A DNA stretch of 64,000 nt. It comes from Acidimicrobiales bacterium. Its GTDB lineage: Bacteria > Actinomycetota > Acidimicrobiia > Acidimicrobiales > Iamiaceae. Made by a program: the position numbers and the translations under genes. The stretch is from contig JAUJNP010000005.1 in the NCBI GenBank assembly GCA_030448105.1, positions 1-64,000 of the forward strand. Direction: 5' to 3'. The stretch's first letter is position 1; each line of letters opens with the position of its first letter. The notes under the pieces are model-generated. The model was not told where the DNA came from, ran no database searches, and saw nothing but the letters and a program-made list of their open reading frames with translations. Below are positions 26,408 through 37,941 of the stretch, piece by piece.

Positions 26408-28903
26408 GTGAGGGTGGCGATCGTGGCTCCCCGTCCCGCGGCCGGCACCATCGGCGGCGCCGAGCGGGCATGGCGGGGGCTGCGGGCCGCCATCGAGGCC
26501 CACACCCCGTACGACGCGGAGCTCGTGACCCTCCCGGTCGAGGAGCTGCACCTGGTCGACCTGGTGGACGCCTACCGTCGGTTCGCCGCCCTCGACCTCA
26601 GCCGTTACGACCTCGTCGTCACCTCGAAGTACCCGGCGTGGATGGTGTCGCACCCCAACCACGTCGTGTACCTGTTCCACCCGCTCCGCGGGCTGTACGA
26701 CACGTACCACCTGAGCCGCTTGCCCGAGCGGGCGAGGCTTCGGGAGCCTGTCCTCGACCGGGTGGTGCAGCTGGCCCGGCGACCCCCCGAACGGTCGCGG
26801 CTCGACGAGCTGTTCGCCGCCTTCGACGCCGCCGTCCGCACGGTCGGCCGCGAGCACCCGGCGTTCGCCATCCCCGGGCCCCTCGCCCGCGAGGTGGTCC
26901 ACCACCTCGACGCGGTAGCGCTCGATCCCGCCTCGGTGCGGCGCCACCTCGCCCTGTCCCGGACGGTGGCCGGCCGGCCCGGGTACTTCCCGGCCACCGT
27001 CACCCCGCACGTCGTGCACCTGCCGGCGGACCTCGCGCCCGACCCGGGACCGTCCCCGTCCGCCGAGGACCGCCGGCGGGCGGGGCTGTTCACCGCCAGC
27101 CGGCTCGACGGGCCCAAGCGGCTCGACCTGGTGGTGCGGGCCATGGCCCACGTGGGCGTCGAAGTGGCCCTGACCATCGCCGGCACCGGCCCCGACGAGG
27201 ACCGGCTGCGACGGCTGGCCCGTGGCGACCCGCGGGTCCGCTTCCTCGGCGAGGTGGGCGACGCCGAGCTGGCGGCGCGCTACCACCGGGCCTTGGCCGT
27301 CCCCTTCGTGCCCGCCGACGAGGACCTCGGGCTCATCACGCTCGAGGCCATGACCGCGGGCACGCCGGTGGTCACCACCACCGACGCCGGCGGGCCCACC
27401 GAGCTCGTCCTCAACGGGGTGAACGGCCTGGTGACCGCGCCCGAGCCGTCGGCCCTGGCCCGGGCGTTCGAGCACCTGGCGTCGGATCCGCGCTGGGCGG
27501 CGGGACTGGGCGCGGCCGGGCGTCGCCGGGCGGCCGAGGTGACTTGGGAGGCGGTGATAGCCGCCGTCCTGGGCGAGCCGGTCTCGCCGCCGCCGACCGC
27601 CTCGGGGCGAGCGGCACGGCCGAAGGTGGTGGTGCCGTCCACCTACGCGATATGGCCCCCACGGGGCGGCGGGCAGCTGCGGTACCTGCACCTGTACGGA
27701 GCCCTCGCCGCCCACGCCGACGTCGAGATCGTCAGCCTGGTCAACCCGCCGCGCGCCGCCTCCACCGTCCAGATCGCTCCCGGCCTGCGGGAGACGGTGG
27801 TCGGCGTGTCGCCCGCCCACCTCGCCGAGGACGTGCGCCTGAGCCGAGCCACCGGGATCCCCACCACCGACATCGTGGCCGGCCGGTCGATCCACTCCTC
27901 TCCCGCCTACCTCGACGCCCTGGCCCGTTCCGTCGCCGGCGCGGATGCGGTCATCGTGTCCCATCCGTTCCTGCTGCCCGCGCTGGAGGCGGTCGACGGC
28001 GGGTGCCGCCTCCCGTTCGTCTACGACGCCCACAACGCCGAAGCGGACCTCAAGGAAGCGGTCCTGGCGACCAACCCGATCGGCCGGGAGCTGGCGGCGT
28101 GGGTGGCCGACGTCGAGGGCCGGGCCGTCCTCGGCGCCACCCACGTCGTGACGTGCTCGTTGGAGGACACGGAGGCGCTGAGCCGGCGCTTCGGCCGCTC
28201 CGGCGACGGCTTCGTCGTGATCCCGAACGGCACGGACACCGCTCGACCGGTGCCCACCCCCGAAGCGCGACGGTCCCGGAGCGAGGCGTGGCGGCGAGCC
28301 TGGGCCCGATCCCGCCGGCGTCGCCCCGCCCGGCTCGAACCCGACCCCGAGGGCGTGGCCATCTTCCTGGGCAGCTGGCACCCGCCGAACCTCGACGCCG
28401 CCGAGGTGGTGCTCGAGCTGGCGGCCGCGGTGCCAGAGGTGGTGTTCGTGCTGGCCGGCAGCCACAGCGACCACTACCGGGCGCGCCGGCTGCCGGGCAA
28501 CGTGGTGCTGGCCGGGGTGGTGAGCGACGCCGCCAAGACCACCCTGTTGGCGTCGGCCGACCTGGCCCTCAACCCGATGCGGACCGGTTCGGGCACCAAC
28601 CTGAAGGTGGTGGAGTACTTCGCCGCCGGGGTGCCGGTGGTGTCGACCCCCTTCGGCATCCGGGGCACCGACGCCGACCGCCGTCACCTCCTGCTGGTGG
28701 ACCCGGAGGGCGGCATCGACGCCCTGGCCGGCGCCGTGCGCTGCGTGTGGGACGACGCCGAAGGTGCCGCCCGCCGGGCCGCCGCCGCCCGTGCCCTGGC
28801 CGTCGAGCGCTACGACTGGCGCGACCTCGGCCAGCAGCTCACCGAGGTCGTCCTCGACACCGTCGGCTCCACCGGTGAGGCGCGATCCGGGAACGGTGCT
28901 TGA
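26408..28903 (+). CDS. Double GT4 glycosyltransferase, paralogue of the one at 14550
   Basis: An 831-aa protein with two GT-B modules. Module 1 begins VRVAIVAPRPAAGTIGGAER and carries DEDLGLITLEAMTAGTPVV. Module 2 begins KVVVPSTYAIWPPRGGGQLR and contains VIPNGTDT and GSGTNLKVVEYFAAGVPVVS. It shares long conserved stretches with the 14550 protein (LVTSKYPAWM versus LVITSKYPAWM; RLDGPKRL in both). Between modules is a short proline-rich linker rather than a basic one. GTG chosen at 26408 because it aligns with the paralogue's start. Confidence 0.86.
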   Translation: MRVAIVAPRPAAGTIGGAERAWRGLRAAIEAHTPYDAELVTLPVEELHLVDLVDAYRRFAALDLSRYDLVVTSKYPAWMVSHPNHVVYLFHPLRGLYDTYHLSRLPERARLREPVLDRVVQLARRPPERSRLDELFAAFDAAVRTVGREHPAFAIPGPLAREVVHHLDAVALDPASVRRHLALSRTVAGRPGYFPATVTPHVVHLPADLAPDPGPSPSAEDRRRAGLFTASRLDGPKRLDLVVRAMAHVGVEVALTIAGTGPDEDRLRRLARGDPRVRFLGEVGDAELAARYHRALAVPFVPADEDLGLITLEAMTAGTPVVTTTDAGGPTELVLNGVNGLVTAPEPSALARAFEHLASDPRWAAGLGAAGRRRAAEVTWEAVIAAVLGEPVSPPPTASGRAARPKVVVPSTYAIWPPRGGGQLRYLHLYGALAAHADVEIVSLVNPPRAASTVQIAPGLRETVVGVSPAHLAEDVRLSRATGIPTTDIVAGRSIHSSPAYLDALARSVAGADAVIVSHPFLLPALEAVDGGCRLPFVYDAHNAEADLKEAVLATNPIGRELAAWVADVEGRAVLGATHVVTCSLEDTEALSRRFGRSGDGFVVIPNGTDTARPVPTPEARRSRSEAWRRAWARSRRRRPARLEPDPEGVAIFLGSWHPPNLDAAEVVLELAAAVPEVVFVLAGSHSDHYRARRLPGNVVLAGVVSDAAKTTLLASADLALNPMRTGSGTNLKVVEYFAAGVPVVSTPFGIRGTDADRRHLLLVDPEGGIDALAGAVRCVWDDAEGAARRAAAARALAVERYDWRDLGQQLTEVVLDTVGSTGEARSGNGA

Positions 28904-28912
28904 CTGGCCGGC

Positions 28913-29227
28913 GTGGCGAGGTCGGTGGACACCCGGGCCCGGGTGCAGCGACTCCGGGCCGGGCTGGTCCGTCGCCTGCCCGATCGGGTGGAGCGCCCAC
29001 TGCGGCGATTGCGGGACGCGGCCGTCGAGTCCAACCGGCTGGCCAACCTGGAGGCCACCGTGGCGGGGGCGACCGCCACCAACGAGGCCAGCGTGGTGGG
29101 ACTCTCCCAGGAGCTCGCACGCCTGGGGCGCAAGGTCGACGACCTAACCGAGCGGGTCGACGAGCTGGCAGCGGCGGTCCGCGAGGTGTCGGCCCCTCCG
29201 GAACCGCCCCCCAACGCGGGTCGGTAG
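28913..29227 (+). CDS. Small basic coiled-coil protein
   Basis: A 104-aa protein starting 9 bases after the double GT4. The N-terminal third is strongly basic (RVQRLRAGLVRRLPDRVERP), and the rest is a heptad-patterned helix (LGRKVDDLTERVDELAAAVR). No known family recognised. It resembles the N-terminal regions of the methyltransferases at 12005 and 32734 without a catalytic domain, so it might be a scaffold or a detached coil. GTG start. Confidence 0.65.
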   Translation: MARSVDTRARVQRLRAGLVRRLPDRVERPLRRLRDAAVESNRLANLEATVAGATATNEASVVGLSQELARLGRKVDDLTERVDELAAAVREVSAPPEPPPNAGR

Positions 29228-29246
29228 CGCCTGGCCGAGCGGGACT

Positions 29247-30224
29247 TCAGGTCATCCGCAACCAGAAGGACCCGCCGTGGTGCTCGAAGTCGCCGAGGCC
29301 GGCCCACAGCGGCGCCAAGATGGCCGACAGCTCGGCGTCGGTGCTCACGAACCAGTTGGGCAGCTCGGTGGTGAAGCCCTGCTCTCCGCCCAGCAGGAAA
29401 CCGGCCAGCACGTACTGCTCGTTGTAGAAGCGATCGTTCCACTCGGGCGGGTAGTCGTCGGGCAGGTAGATGTCGTGGATCTCCACCAGCACCCCCGCCG
29501 CCAACCTCGGCAGCACCTCGAGGAACACCACGGTGGCGTCGGAGTTGGCGGAGGCCCGGTGGAAGTTGTCCACGAAGACCACGTCGCCCGGCCCGACGGT
29601 GTCGAACACCGCCAGGTCGGCTTCCTCCAGGGGCGAGCGCACCACCTCGTCGCAGATGGCGTCGATCTCGGCGCGGGGATGGGCGTCGATGGAGACGATG
29701 CGGGTGCGCAGGCCATGGTCGGCGATGGCCCGGCGGGCAAAGGTGGTGGAGGTGCCCGAACCGACTTCCAGGTAGGTGACGGGGTCCTCGTGCACGAGCA
29801 GCGAGTAGAGGGCGGCGGCGTCGAGCCCCGGCAGCGAAGGGTTGCGCCAGAACGGCTCGGTGGGGTCGGCCGATGCCTCGACGGGAATGCGGGCCAGCTC
29901 GTCGGACAAGGCGGAGGCGCGCCGCAGGTGGACGGCGTAGCGGTCGCGGTGGCCGTCGAGCAGCGCCGCCAGCTCGGGGTGGCTCGGTCGGCCGAACCCG
30001 AACCGGGGCCGGGGGCGAACGGGGTAGTCGAGCTGAATGACCTGGGCGGCCGGCGCCGACGGAGCCGAAGCGGGCGCGGTGGGCGCGGTGGCGGCCGGGC
30101 CCGGCGGCAGCGCCTGGTCGAGCCGGCGGAGGATCTCGTCCAGCTTCGGCTCCCGCCGGGCGGCTACGGCCCCGCCGCCGGCCTGTCGGAGGCGGCGGAC
30201 GAGGGATCCGAGACGACCCTCCAT
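29247..30224 (-). CDS. Class I SAM-dependent methyltransferase
   Basis: A 325-aa protein. A short basic head (MEGRLGSLVRRLRQAGGG) and a proline/alanine-rich segment lead to a methyltransferase core near residue 160 (VTYLEVGSGTSTTFARRA) with the acidic second motif RIVSIDAHPRAEIDAI. The later stretch GVLVEIHDIYLPDDYPPEW resembles methyltransferases of surface-sugar clusters. Substrate unknown; glycan methylation is inferred from context. The ATG at 30224 was chosen over an upstream GTG because the extra residues look non-coding. Convergent with the coiled-coil gene, 19 bases apart. Confidence 0.8.
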   Translation of the reverse strand: MEGRLGSLVRRLRQAGGGAVAARREPKLDEILRRLDQALPPGPAATAPTAPASAPSAPAAQVIQLDYPVRPRPRFGFGRPSHPELAALLDGHRDRYAVHLRRASALSDELARIPVEASADPTEPFWRNPSLPGLDAAALYSLLVHEDPVTYLEVGSGTSTTFARRAIADHGLRTRIVSIDAHPRAEIDAICDEVVRSPLEEADLAVFDTVGPGDVVFVDNFHRASANSDATVVFLEVLPRLAAGVLVEIHDIYLPDDYPPEWNDRFYNEQYVLAGFLLGGEQGFTTELPNWFVSTDAELSAILAPLWAGLGDFEHHGGSFWLRMT

Positions 30225-30322
30225 GGGCGGCCGAGGGTAGTGGACGGCCTCGGGCGCCACGGGGACGGTCGTCTACTCTCGGCGCCCATGCCGTGCCCCC
30301 GAGCCCCCGCCGGGCGCGCCGC

Positions 30323-31709
<1,387 letters not shown>

Positions 31710-31713
31710 TTAG

Positions 31714-32727
<1,014 letters not shown>

Positions 32728-32733
32728 GCGACC

Positions 32734-33609
32734 TCAGACGGGGTGGGCGAGGAAGTAGTAGTTCTCGCACACGTCGTATTGGCGGGTCAGCTCGGCCAGT
32801 CCGAGCGGCGGCTTGCCCACCAGCCAGTCGTCGAGGAGCGAGACGTCCATGCGCCGCTCGGCGAAGAACCCGTGGACGTCGGCGGGGGTGGTGCCGTAGA
32901 AGTCGGCTGCCCCGAGACCGAACTCGAACACCGTCACCGGCCGGTGCCGGCCGATGAGCTCGCCGCCACCCTTCAACACCCCCAGCTCGGCGCCCTCCAC
33001 GTCGATCTTGAGGAACGACACCGGCCGCTCGAGGGGTACCACGTCGTCGAGGCGGGCGGTTCGAACCCTGATCTTGTGCACCTCGGCGTCGTCGGACTCG
33101 AGCCGGCGCAGGCGGATCCCGCTGTGGGCCGGGCTGTCGACCACGTGGTGGAACTCGATCTCCCCCTCGGCGTCGCTGAGGGCAACCTCGTGTATGGCAA
33201 CCGCCGGGAACCGTCGGCGCAGCTCGGCGGCGAGGTCCGGCAGCGGCTCGAACCCGACGTGGGTACCGGCGGGCGAGACGGCCAGGATGCGTCCGAGGAT
33301 GTCGCCCACGTGCGCTCCGACGTCGATGGCGTTGCCGCCTCCCGCGAGGACCCGCTCGATGACCTCAGCGGTGAGCTGGTCGTAGTGGGGGTTCCGGGTG
33401 TCGACCACCCCGCCCGGAGCGGTCAGAGGGGCCGACAGCGCCGCCACCTCCGCCCGCAGCCCCCGGATCTCGGCCGCCTGTGCTTCGATCGACCGCTCGA
33501 GCGACTCCAGGCCCTCGGTGAGAGCATCCACGCTGCGCCGGCGGGCGGCGGGCGACGGCCTGAGCACCCGTCCGATGCGACGAAGGCGCCGGCGGGAGCG
33601 CTCCTTCAT
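32734..33609 (-). CDS. FkbM-family methyltransferase with N-terminal coiled coil
   Basis: A 291-aa protein. The N-terminus is very basic (MKERSRRRLRRIGRVLRPSP), followed by a short coiled coil (LESLERSIEAQAAEIRGLRA). An FkbM-type SAM domain comes next: NAIDVGAHVGDILGRIL, then VSFLKIDVEGAELGVLKGGG and PVTVFEFG. FkbM enzymes usually O-methylate sugars or polyketides. The start overlaps the upstream methyltransferase stop (GTGATG; the GTG one codon earlier is equally possible). Confidence 0.85.
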   Translation of the reverse strand: MKERSRRRLRRIGRVLRPSPAARRRSVDALTEGLESLERSIEAQAAEIRGLRAEVAALSAPLTAPGGVVDTRNPHYDQLTAEVIERVLAGGGNAIDVGAHVGDILGRILAVSPAGTHVGFEPLPDLAAELRRRFPAVAIHEVALSDAEGEIEFHHVVDSPAHSGIRLRRLESDDAEVHKIRVRTARLDDVVPLERPVSFLKIDVEGAELGVLKGGGELIGRHRPVTVFEFGLGAADFYGTTPADVHGFFAERRMDVSLLDDWLVGKPPLGLAELTRQYDVCENYYFLAHPV

Positions 33610-34853
33610 CACGCCTCCGACGTCGAGGAGCTCTCAACCGGCGCGTCGACGGTGAAGCTGAGGACGCGGGGATCGGTGGCGCCGGTCCAGCACGGCGAGA
33701 ACACCCGGTCGGACTGCAGCTCGATCAGCTGGCCCGCGCCGGCGGCGACGGCCAGGTCGACGCTGGGCCGGTCGGCCCGCAGCGCCGCCCGGCCGACGAC
33801 GGTGCCCTCGACCACCACGAACACCGTCTGGCAGTCGCGCCCGTGCAGGCCCATGGCGCTCACCCGCAGCGTGTGGGTGCCCGCCCCGCCAATCCTCACC
33901 GATGCCCGGGGGCCGGCCCAGCGGAAGGTGGTGCCGTCGGGGCGGGCCTCGACCTGGTGGAAACCTTCGACGAACTCCCAAGAGCCACGTCGCTCGGCCA
34001 GGCGGCGCGTGCCGGGCCGCAGCCGCTCGATGCCCTCGCGGGTGGGCGAGGCGATGAAGATGTTGATGTTGGACGCCCGGGCCAGCTCGAAGGTGAGGCC
34101 CGCGAGGCCATCGGCGTCCTGGCTGAACAAGCCGTTGACGGGTCGGTAGAACTCGCACCACCCGTAGCCCGCCAACTCGAGCATGTCGAGGAGCTGCTCG
34201 CGGGTGTAGGGCCGCTCGATGGTGTGGTAGCGGGCCATCAGCTCGGTGTTCTGGGTGTGCCACTCGGAGCCGACGGGCGGAGCGGCCGCCTCGATGACGG
34301 CGAGCGCACCGTCGGGGGCGAGGTCGCGGGCCACGTTGCGCAGCGCCGACACCGGATCGTAGAAGTGGTGCAGGGTGGACTCGAAGAGGGCGAGGTCCAC
34401 CGGGCGCTCCAGCCCGAGCGGTTCGGCCTCGATGTCGTGCGTCCGGAGGTCGTAGCGGAAGGGGCGGCCGAAGTACGGCGGGTAGGGGTCGGTCTGCATG
34501 CGCCGCTCGGCGATGTCGAGCAGCTCCTGGGAGATGTCGAGCCCGATCACCTCGTGGCCGAGCTTGGCCAGCCACTGGACGGTCCAACCCGGCCCGCAAC
34601 CGACGTCGAGCACCCGGCTGTTCTGGCCCAGGTCCATGCGGTGCACGACGTCGAGGAAGTAGAAGACGTCGACCCAGAAGGGGCTGAAGTCGGGACCGCC
34701 GAGGAACGGCTTGGTCAGGTGGAACCACTCGGCCTGCTCCCCGCCGTCGACCACCAGCTCCCGCAGGTAGGTGACCGCTCCCTGCTTCCAGTCCACGCCG
34801 TCGGGCAGCTCGGCGTTGATCTGCTGGAGGAACTCCGCCTCGGTCGGTGGCAT
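33609..34853 (-). CDS. SAM-dependent methyltransferase with C-terminal beta domain
   Basis: A 414-aa protein. The methyltransferase core begins near residue 80 (SRVLDVGCGPGWTVQWLAKL) with FESTLHHFYDPVSALRNV and PDGALAVIEAAAPP. The C-terminal 130 residues are beta-rich (ASVRIGGAGTHTLRVSAM, then VVEGTVVGRAALRADR) and look like a carbohydrate-binding or jelly-roll type extension. ATG at 34853, one codon after an in-frame GTG. Precedes the FkbM gene with overlap, so the two probably act on the same glycan. Substrate unknown. Confidence 0.8.
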   Translation of the reverse strand: MPPTEAEFLQQINAELPDGVDWKQGAVTYLRELVVDGGEQAEWFHLTKPFLGGPDFSPFWVDVFYFLDVVHRMDLGQNSRVLDVGCGPGWTVQWLAKLGHEVIGLDISQELLDIAERRMQTDPYPPYFGRPFRYDLRTHDIEAEPLGLERPVDLALFESTLHHFYDPVSALRNVARDLAPDGALAVIEAAAPPVGSEWHTQNTELMARYHTIERPYTREQLLDMLELAGYGWCEFYRPVNGLFSQDADGLAGLTFELARASNINIFIASPTREGIERLRPGTRRLAERRGSWEFVEGFHQVEARPDGTTFRWAGPRASVRIGGAGTHTLRVSAMGLHGRDCQTVFVVVEGTVVGRAALRADRPSVDLAVAAGAGQLIELQSDRVFSPCWTGATDPRVLSFTVDAPVESSSTSEA

Positions 34854-34859
34854 CACGCC

Positions 34860-34928
34860 GGACGTTATCGGTCGCCGCCGGAGGCGGCGGCCCCCAGGGC
34901 GGTGGGTGGGGTCGGCGGACGTTATCGG
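34860..34928. promoter_or_regulatory. 12-base direct repeat in the divergent gap before cofD
   Basis: GGACGTTATCGG occurs at 34860-34871 and again at 34917-34928, 57 bases apart. The copies flank a GC-rich palindrome (CGCCGCCGGAGGCGGCGG). The gap separates the methyltransferase gene (minus) from cofD (plus). It may be a pair of protein-binding sites or a small duplication. No sigma-factor boxes are convincing. Confidence 0.4.
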
Positions 34929-34960
34929 CCCCGCCGCAGCCCCCGGGTAGCGTGCCCGCC

Positions 34961-35896
34961 GTGATCACCGTCATCGCCGGCGGGGTGGGTGCCGCCCGCC
35001 TGCTGGCCGGGCTGGTCCAGGTTCACCCGTCCGCCGACCTCACGGTGGTGGCCAACGTCGGCGACGACCTCGAGCTGGGTGGCCTGCACATCAGCCCGGA
35101 CCTCGACACCATCACCTACACCCTCGCCGGCACCATCAACCCCGAGACGGGCTGGGGACTGGCCGACGAGAGCTGGCAGGCGATGGACACCCTGGCCCGC
35201 TATGACGGCGCCACCTGGTTCCGCCTCGGCGACCGCGACCTCGGGACCCACCTCTACCGCACCCAACGCCTGGCCGAAGGCGCGCCGCTGAGCACCGTGA
35301 CCGCCGAGATCACCGCGGCCTGGGGCCTGGAGCTGACCCTGCTGCCGGTGACCGACGACCCTCTGCGGACCATGGTGACGGTGGCGGGCGAGCAAGCCGA
35401 GATCGGCTTCCAGGAGTACTTCGTGCAGCGGCGGCACTCCGTGGCGGTGAGCGCCGTCCGCTTCCAGGGGGCCGCCGCCGCCACCCCCGGGCCGGGCGTG
35501 CTGGCGGCCGTCGCCGACGCCGACGTGGTGGTGATCGCCCCATCCAACCCGATCGTGTCGATCGACCCCGTCCTGGCCGTCCCGGGCGTGCGCCAGGCCC
35601 TGGAGGACGCCCGGCCGCGCACCGTGGCGGTGTCGCCCATCGTGGCCGGAGCGGCGGTCAAGGGCCCGGCCGACCGGCTGCTGCGCGAGCTCGGGCACGC
35701 CGCCACCGTGGTGGGCGTGGCTGAGCTCTACGCCCCCGTGGCCGCCGTGCTCGTCATCGACGAGGCCGACGCCGCCCTGCGCGGCGCGGTCGAGGCCGAG
35801 GGCATGCGCTGCATCGTCGCGCCCACCGTGATGACCGACCCGGCCGCCGCCGCCGCCCTCGGCACCACCGTGCTCGACGCCTTCACTGCCGACTGA
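34961..35896 (+). CDS. cofD: 2-phospho-L-lactate transferase (F420 biosynthesis)
   Basis: A 311-aa CofD/FbiA enzyme that joins the lactyl or phosphoenolpyruvyl moiety to the deazaflavin Fo, making (dehydro)F420-0. Family motifs: [17 protein letters not shown] at the N-terminus, [33 protein letters not shown] and [16 protein letters not shown]. Length typical. GTG start at 34961 gives the conserved N-terminus. Its stop overlaps the ATG of the decayed cofE copy, the normal fbiA-fbiB arrangement of actinobacteria. Confidence 0.94.
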   Translation: MITVIAGGVGAARLLAGLVQVHPSADLTVVANVGDDLELGGLHISPDLDTITYTLAGTINPETGWGLADESWQAMDTLARYDGATWFRLGDRDLGTHLYRTQRLAEGAPLSTVTAEITAAWGLELTLLPVTDDPLRTMVTVAGEQAEIGFQEYFVQRRHSVAVSAVRFQGAAAATPGPGVLAAVADADVVVIAPSNPIVSIDPVLAVPGVRQALEDARPRTVAVSPIVAGAAVKGPADRLLRELGHAATVVGVAELYAPVAAVLVIDEADAALRGAVEAEGMRCIVAPTVMTDPAAAAALGTTVLDAFTAD

Positions 35897-36450
35897 TGGC
35901 GCGCCTCGAGATCCTGGGCGTGGAGGGCATCGGGGAGGTCCGCCCCGGTGACGACCTGGCCGGCGCCATCGCGGCGGCGACGACGGCGGGCGGCGTCGGG
36001 CTGCACGACGGGGACGTGGTGGTCGTCACCCAGAAGGTCGTGTCCAAGGCCGAGGGACGCCTCGTTCCGGTGGATGCGAGCGACGCGCAGGGCCACCGGG
36101 CGGTGGTGGAGGCTCTGGTCATCCCGAGACCCGCCACGGGTTCGTCTGCGCCAACGCCGGCGTGGACCTGTCCAACGTCGAAGGCCCGAGGACCGCTCGG
36201 CGCCGGATCCGCGACGTTCCGGTGGATGCGACCTTCGGCCGGACGCCGCAGGGCCATCGGCTGCGCCGGGCGTGGTGGACCTGCGGGGCCACGAGGACGA
36301 GGCCGCTCCAGGTCACGGTGGCGGTGGGCGAGCTGCGGCCGGCTGGGATGGGCAAGGCCTCGCATTCGTGGCCGTGGTGCGGGGCATCGACCGGTGATGT
36401 GCGCTCGAGGATCGTCCGCCCCCCGCCGAGGACCTCTTCCGCCATGGGGG
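35896..36450 (+). pseudogene. Decayed cofE/fbiB (F420:gamma-glutamyl ligase) remnant
   Basis: The first 70 codons read as intact CofE ([18 protein letters not shown], then [20 protein letters not shown]). A deletion follows near 36110 and the frame shifts. CofE sequence continues in other frames: [19 protein letters not shown] near 36125-36180, [17 protein letters not shown] near 36220, then fragments resembling LRGHEDEA and VRGID, ending near 36430 with an IVRPPPRTS-like piece. Several small deletions are needed to restore one protein, so this copy cannot make full CofE. A functional gene must lie elsewhere if F420 is made. Confidence 0.8.
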
Positions 36451-36599
36451 TCGACCACTTCGCTCGTCTGGCGGGTGAGGCTGGCCTGATCCGCCGGCCG
36501 GTCAGGTCCGCCGGATCGGCCGCTGACGAGGTTGCGAGCTGCTGGTCGCCTCGGGCTCTTCGGACGTCGACCAGGAGGTGCCGAGGTGTTCGAGGCCAC

Positions 36600-37635
36600 G
36601 ACGGGCCCACCCGACGTGTTCATCGAGGACGAGGCGGGCCGGCGCCTCGGCTCCGCCCGCCTTCCCGAGGGTGTCGATGCGCCGGCTGCGAGCTTGTGGC
36701 CGGTCACGCCGATGCCTCGAGGTGACGGTGGCCACCGAGACCGACCGGGGCGTGTTCGTCGGCGCCCTGGTCGCTGCGGGAGGTGCTGGCGGTGAACCCG
36801 CTGTCGTCCCGCTCCGACCTCGACCTCGGGAGCCAAGTCCGACCCGGGTGATGCCCACCGACCTGGCGCCTCGATGGCCACAACCACAACCCCTCGCCGA
36901 CGAGCTGGCCGAGGCGGTCGGCTGGCCCGGGCGCATGATCTGGACCCGCCAGCGCCAGGTGAACCAGCCGTGGTGGACCGGCGCTTGGTGGCCTTCGGCG
37001 ACCTGGCCGCGGGTGACGCTCTGGCCGTGCTGGGCTCGACCCCGGCCTGGGCCGGGGCAGGATCGCCGCCGCCCTCAAGCGTGGCGGGCGGCAGCGCCGG
37101 GTCGGGGACAGGGCGGTCTGGATCCAGGCGGCCCTGCGGGCCGAGCACCTCGAAGCCCCGCCAGTGGTGGCCGAGGCCATGGGGGTGGCGGTGGCCGCCC
37201 TCGTGGCGGTGATCACCGAGCTCGTGGCTCAGATCGCTTCGCTCGAAGCGCAGCTGGCCGAACGTTTTGAGCGGACCCGGACGCCAAGGTCATCCGCTCG
37301 GGACTGGGGATGACGCTCGGCGCCCGGGTGCTCGGCGAGTTCGATGACCCGGCTTCGCCGACGCCAGTCTCGCAAGAACTACGCCAGACCCGCGCCTCCG
37401 CCGAGGCTCGCCCGCTCCGGCGGCTGGCCGACGCCTGATGGGCCTTCGCCGCCCTGAGCGCCAGCCCCGGAGCGCGGGCCTTCTACGACGAGCGCCGTGC
37501 CGCCGGCGACACCCACAACATGGCGCTGCGCGCTCGCCAACCGTCTCGTCGGCCTGCTCCACGGCTGCCTCCGCCACCGCACCCTCTACGACGAGCACAT
37601 CGCCTGGGGCCACCCGCTCGGCGGCCGCTGCTTGA
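36600..37635 (+). mobile_element. Degenerate IS110-family transposase
   Basis: IS110 transposase pieces appear in order but in shifting frames. FIEDEAGRRLGSARLPEGVD lies near 36615, and VTVATETDRGVFVGALVAAG near 36722. VLAVNPLSSRS lies near 36785, and the catalytic-region AKSDPGDAH near 36835. WTRQRQVNQ is near 36941, and ALRAEHLEAPPVVAEAMGVA near 37130 with VAQIASLEAQLAERF after it. GARVLGEF is near 37320, and FYDERRAAGDTHN to YDEHIAWGHPLG near 37480-37620. At least half a dozen indels break the gene, so it is an old, inactive copy. Neither terminus of the element could be fixed. The 150 bases before it (36450-36600) show no recognisable coding sequence. Confidence 0.8.
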
Positions 37636-37638
37636 CAG

Positions 37639-37884
37639 CTACGCCCGTGGGATGTCGCTCGGGGCGGGCTGTTGGTGGCTTATGCCGAGGTCTATGGCGC
37701 GGCGGACGACGCGGGCCCGGGCGTCGGCGCGAGCGGCGGCATGGCGCAGACCCGCTTCGACCGACCACAGGGCGTCCTCGGGGTTGCCCCGGAGGTCGGC
37801 GTGGCTCAGCTCCTGGCGCAGCTCGGTGAGCTCGGCGATGAGGACGTCGAGGTCGTCGATGGAGTCCCGGAGGGCCATGGGCAT
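37639..37884 (-). CDS. Small helical hypothetical protein
   Basis: An 81-aa protein, mostly helical and charged (LRDSIDDLDVLIAELTELRQ, then GLRHAAARADARARVVRRAI). No family recognised. Its 3' end abuts the decayed IS110 copy, so the C-terminus may be altered. The ATG at 37884 has an in-frame ATG two codons later; an upstream TTG start is less likely. Preceded by a TTGC-rich palindromic motif at 37899-37916. Confidence 0.5.
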   Translation of the reverse strand: MPMALRDSIDDLDVLIAELTELRQELSHADLRGNPEDALWSVEAGLRHAAARADARARVVRRAIDLGISHQQPAPSDIPRA

Positions 37885-37898
37885 CAAGGTACGCCCGT

Positions 37899-37916
37899 TT
37901 GCTAGCTCTTGCAAGC
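37899..37916. promoter_or_regulatory. TTGC-palindromic motif upstream of small gene
   Basis: TTGCTAGCTCTTGCAAGC, with TTGC and GCAA half-sites, lies 15 bases before the ATG of the minus-strand small gene. Its TTGCAAGCATTT end matches 11 of 12 bases with TTGCAAGCACTT at 10048-10059, upstream of the phasin-like gene. A shared binding site is possible. Confidence 0.35.
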
Positions 37917-37941
37917 ATTTGTGCCCGTGTTCACGCAGTGG

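Noticed and set aside
35948-36725. Three overlapping plus-strand frames as separate small genes
   Set aside because: Together they reconstruct pieces of one CofE protein in shifting frames, so they are pseudogene fragments.
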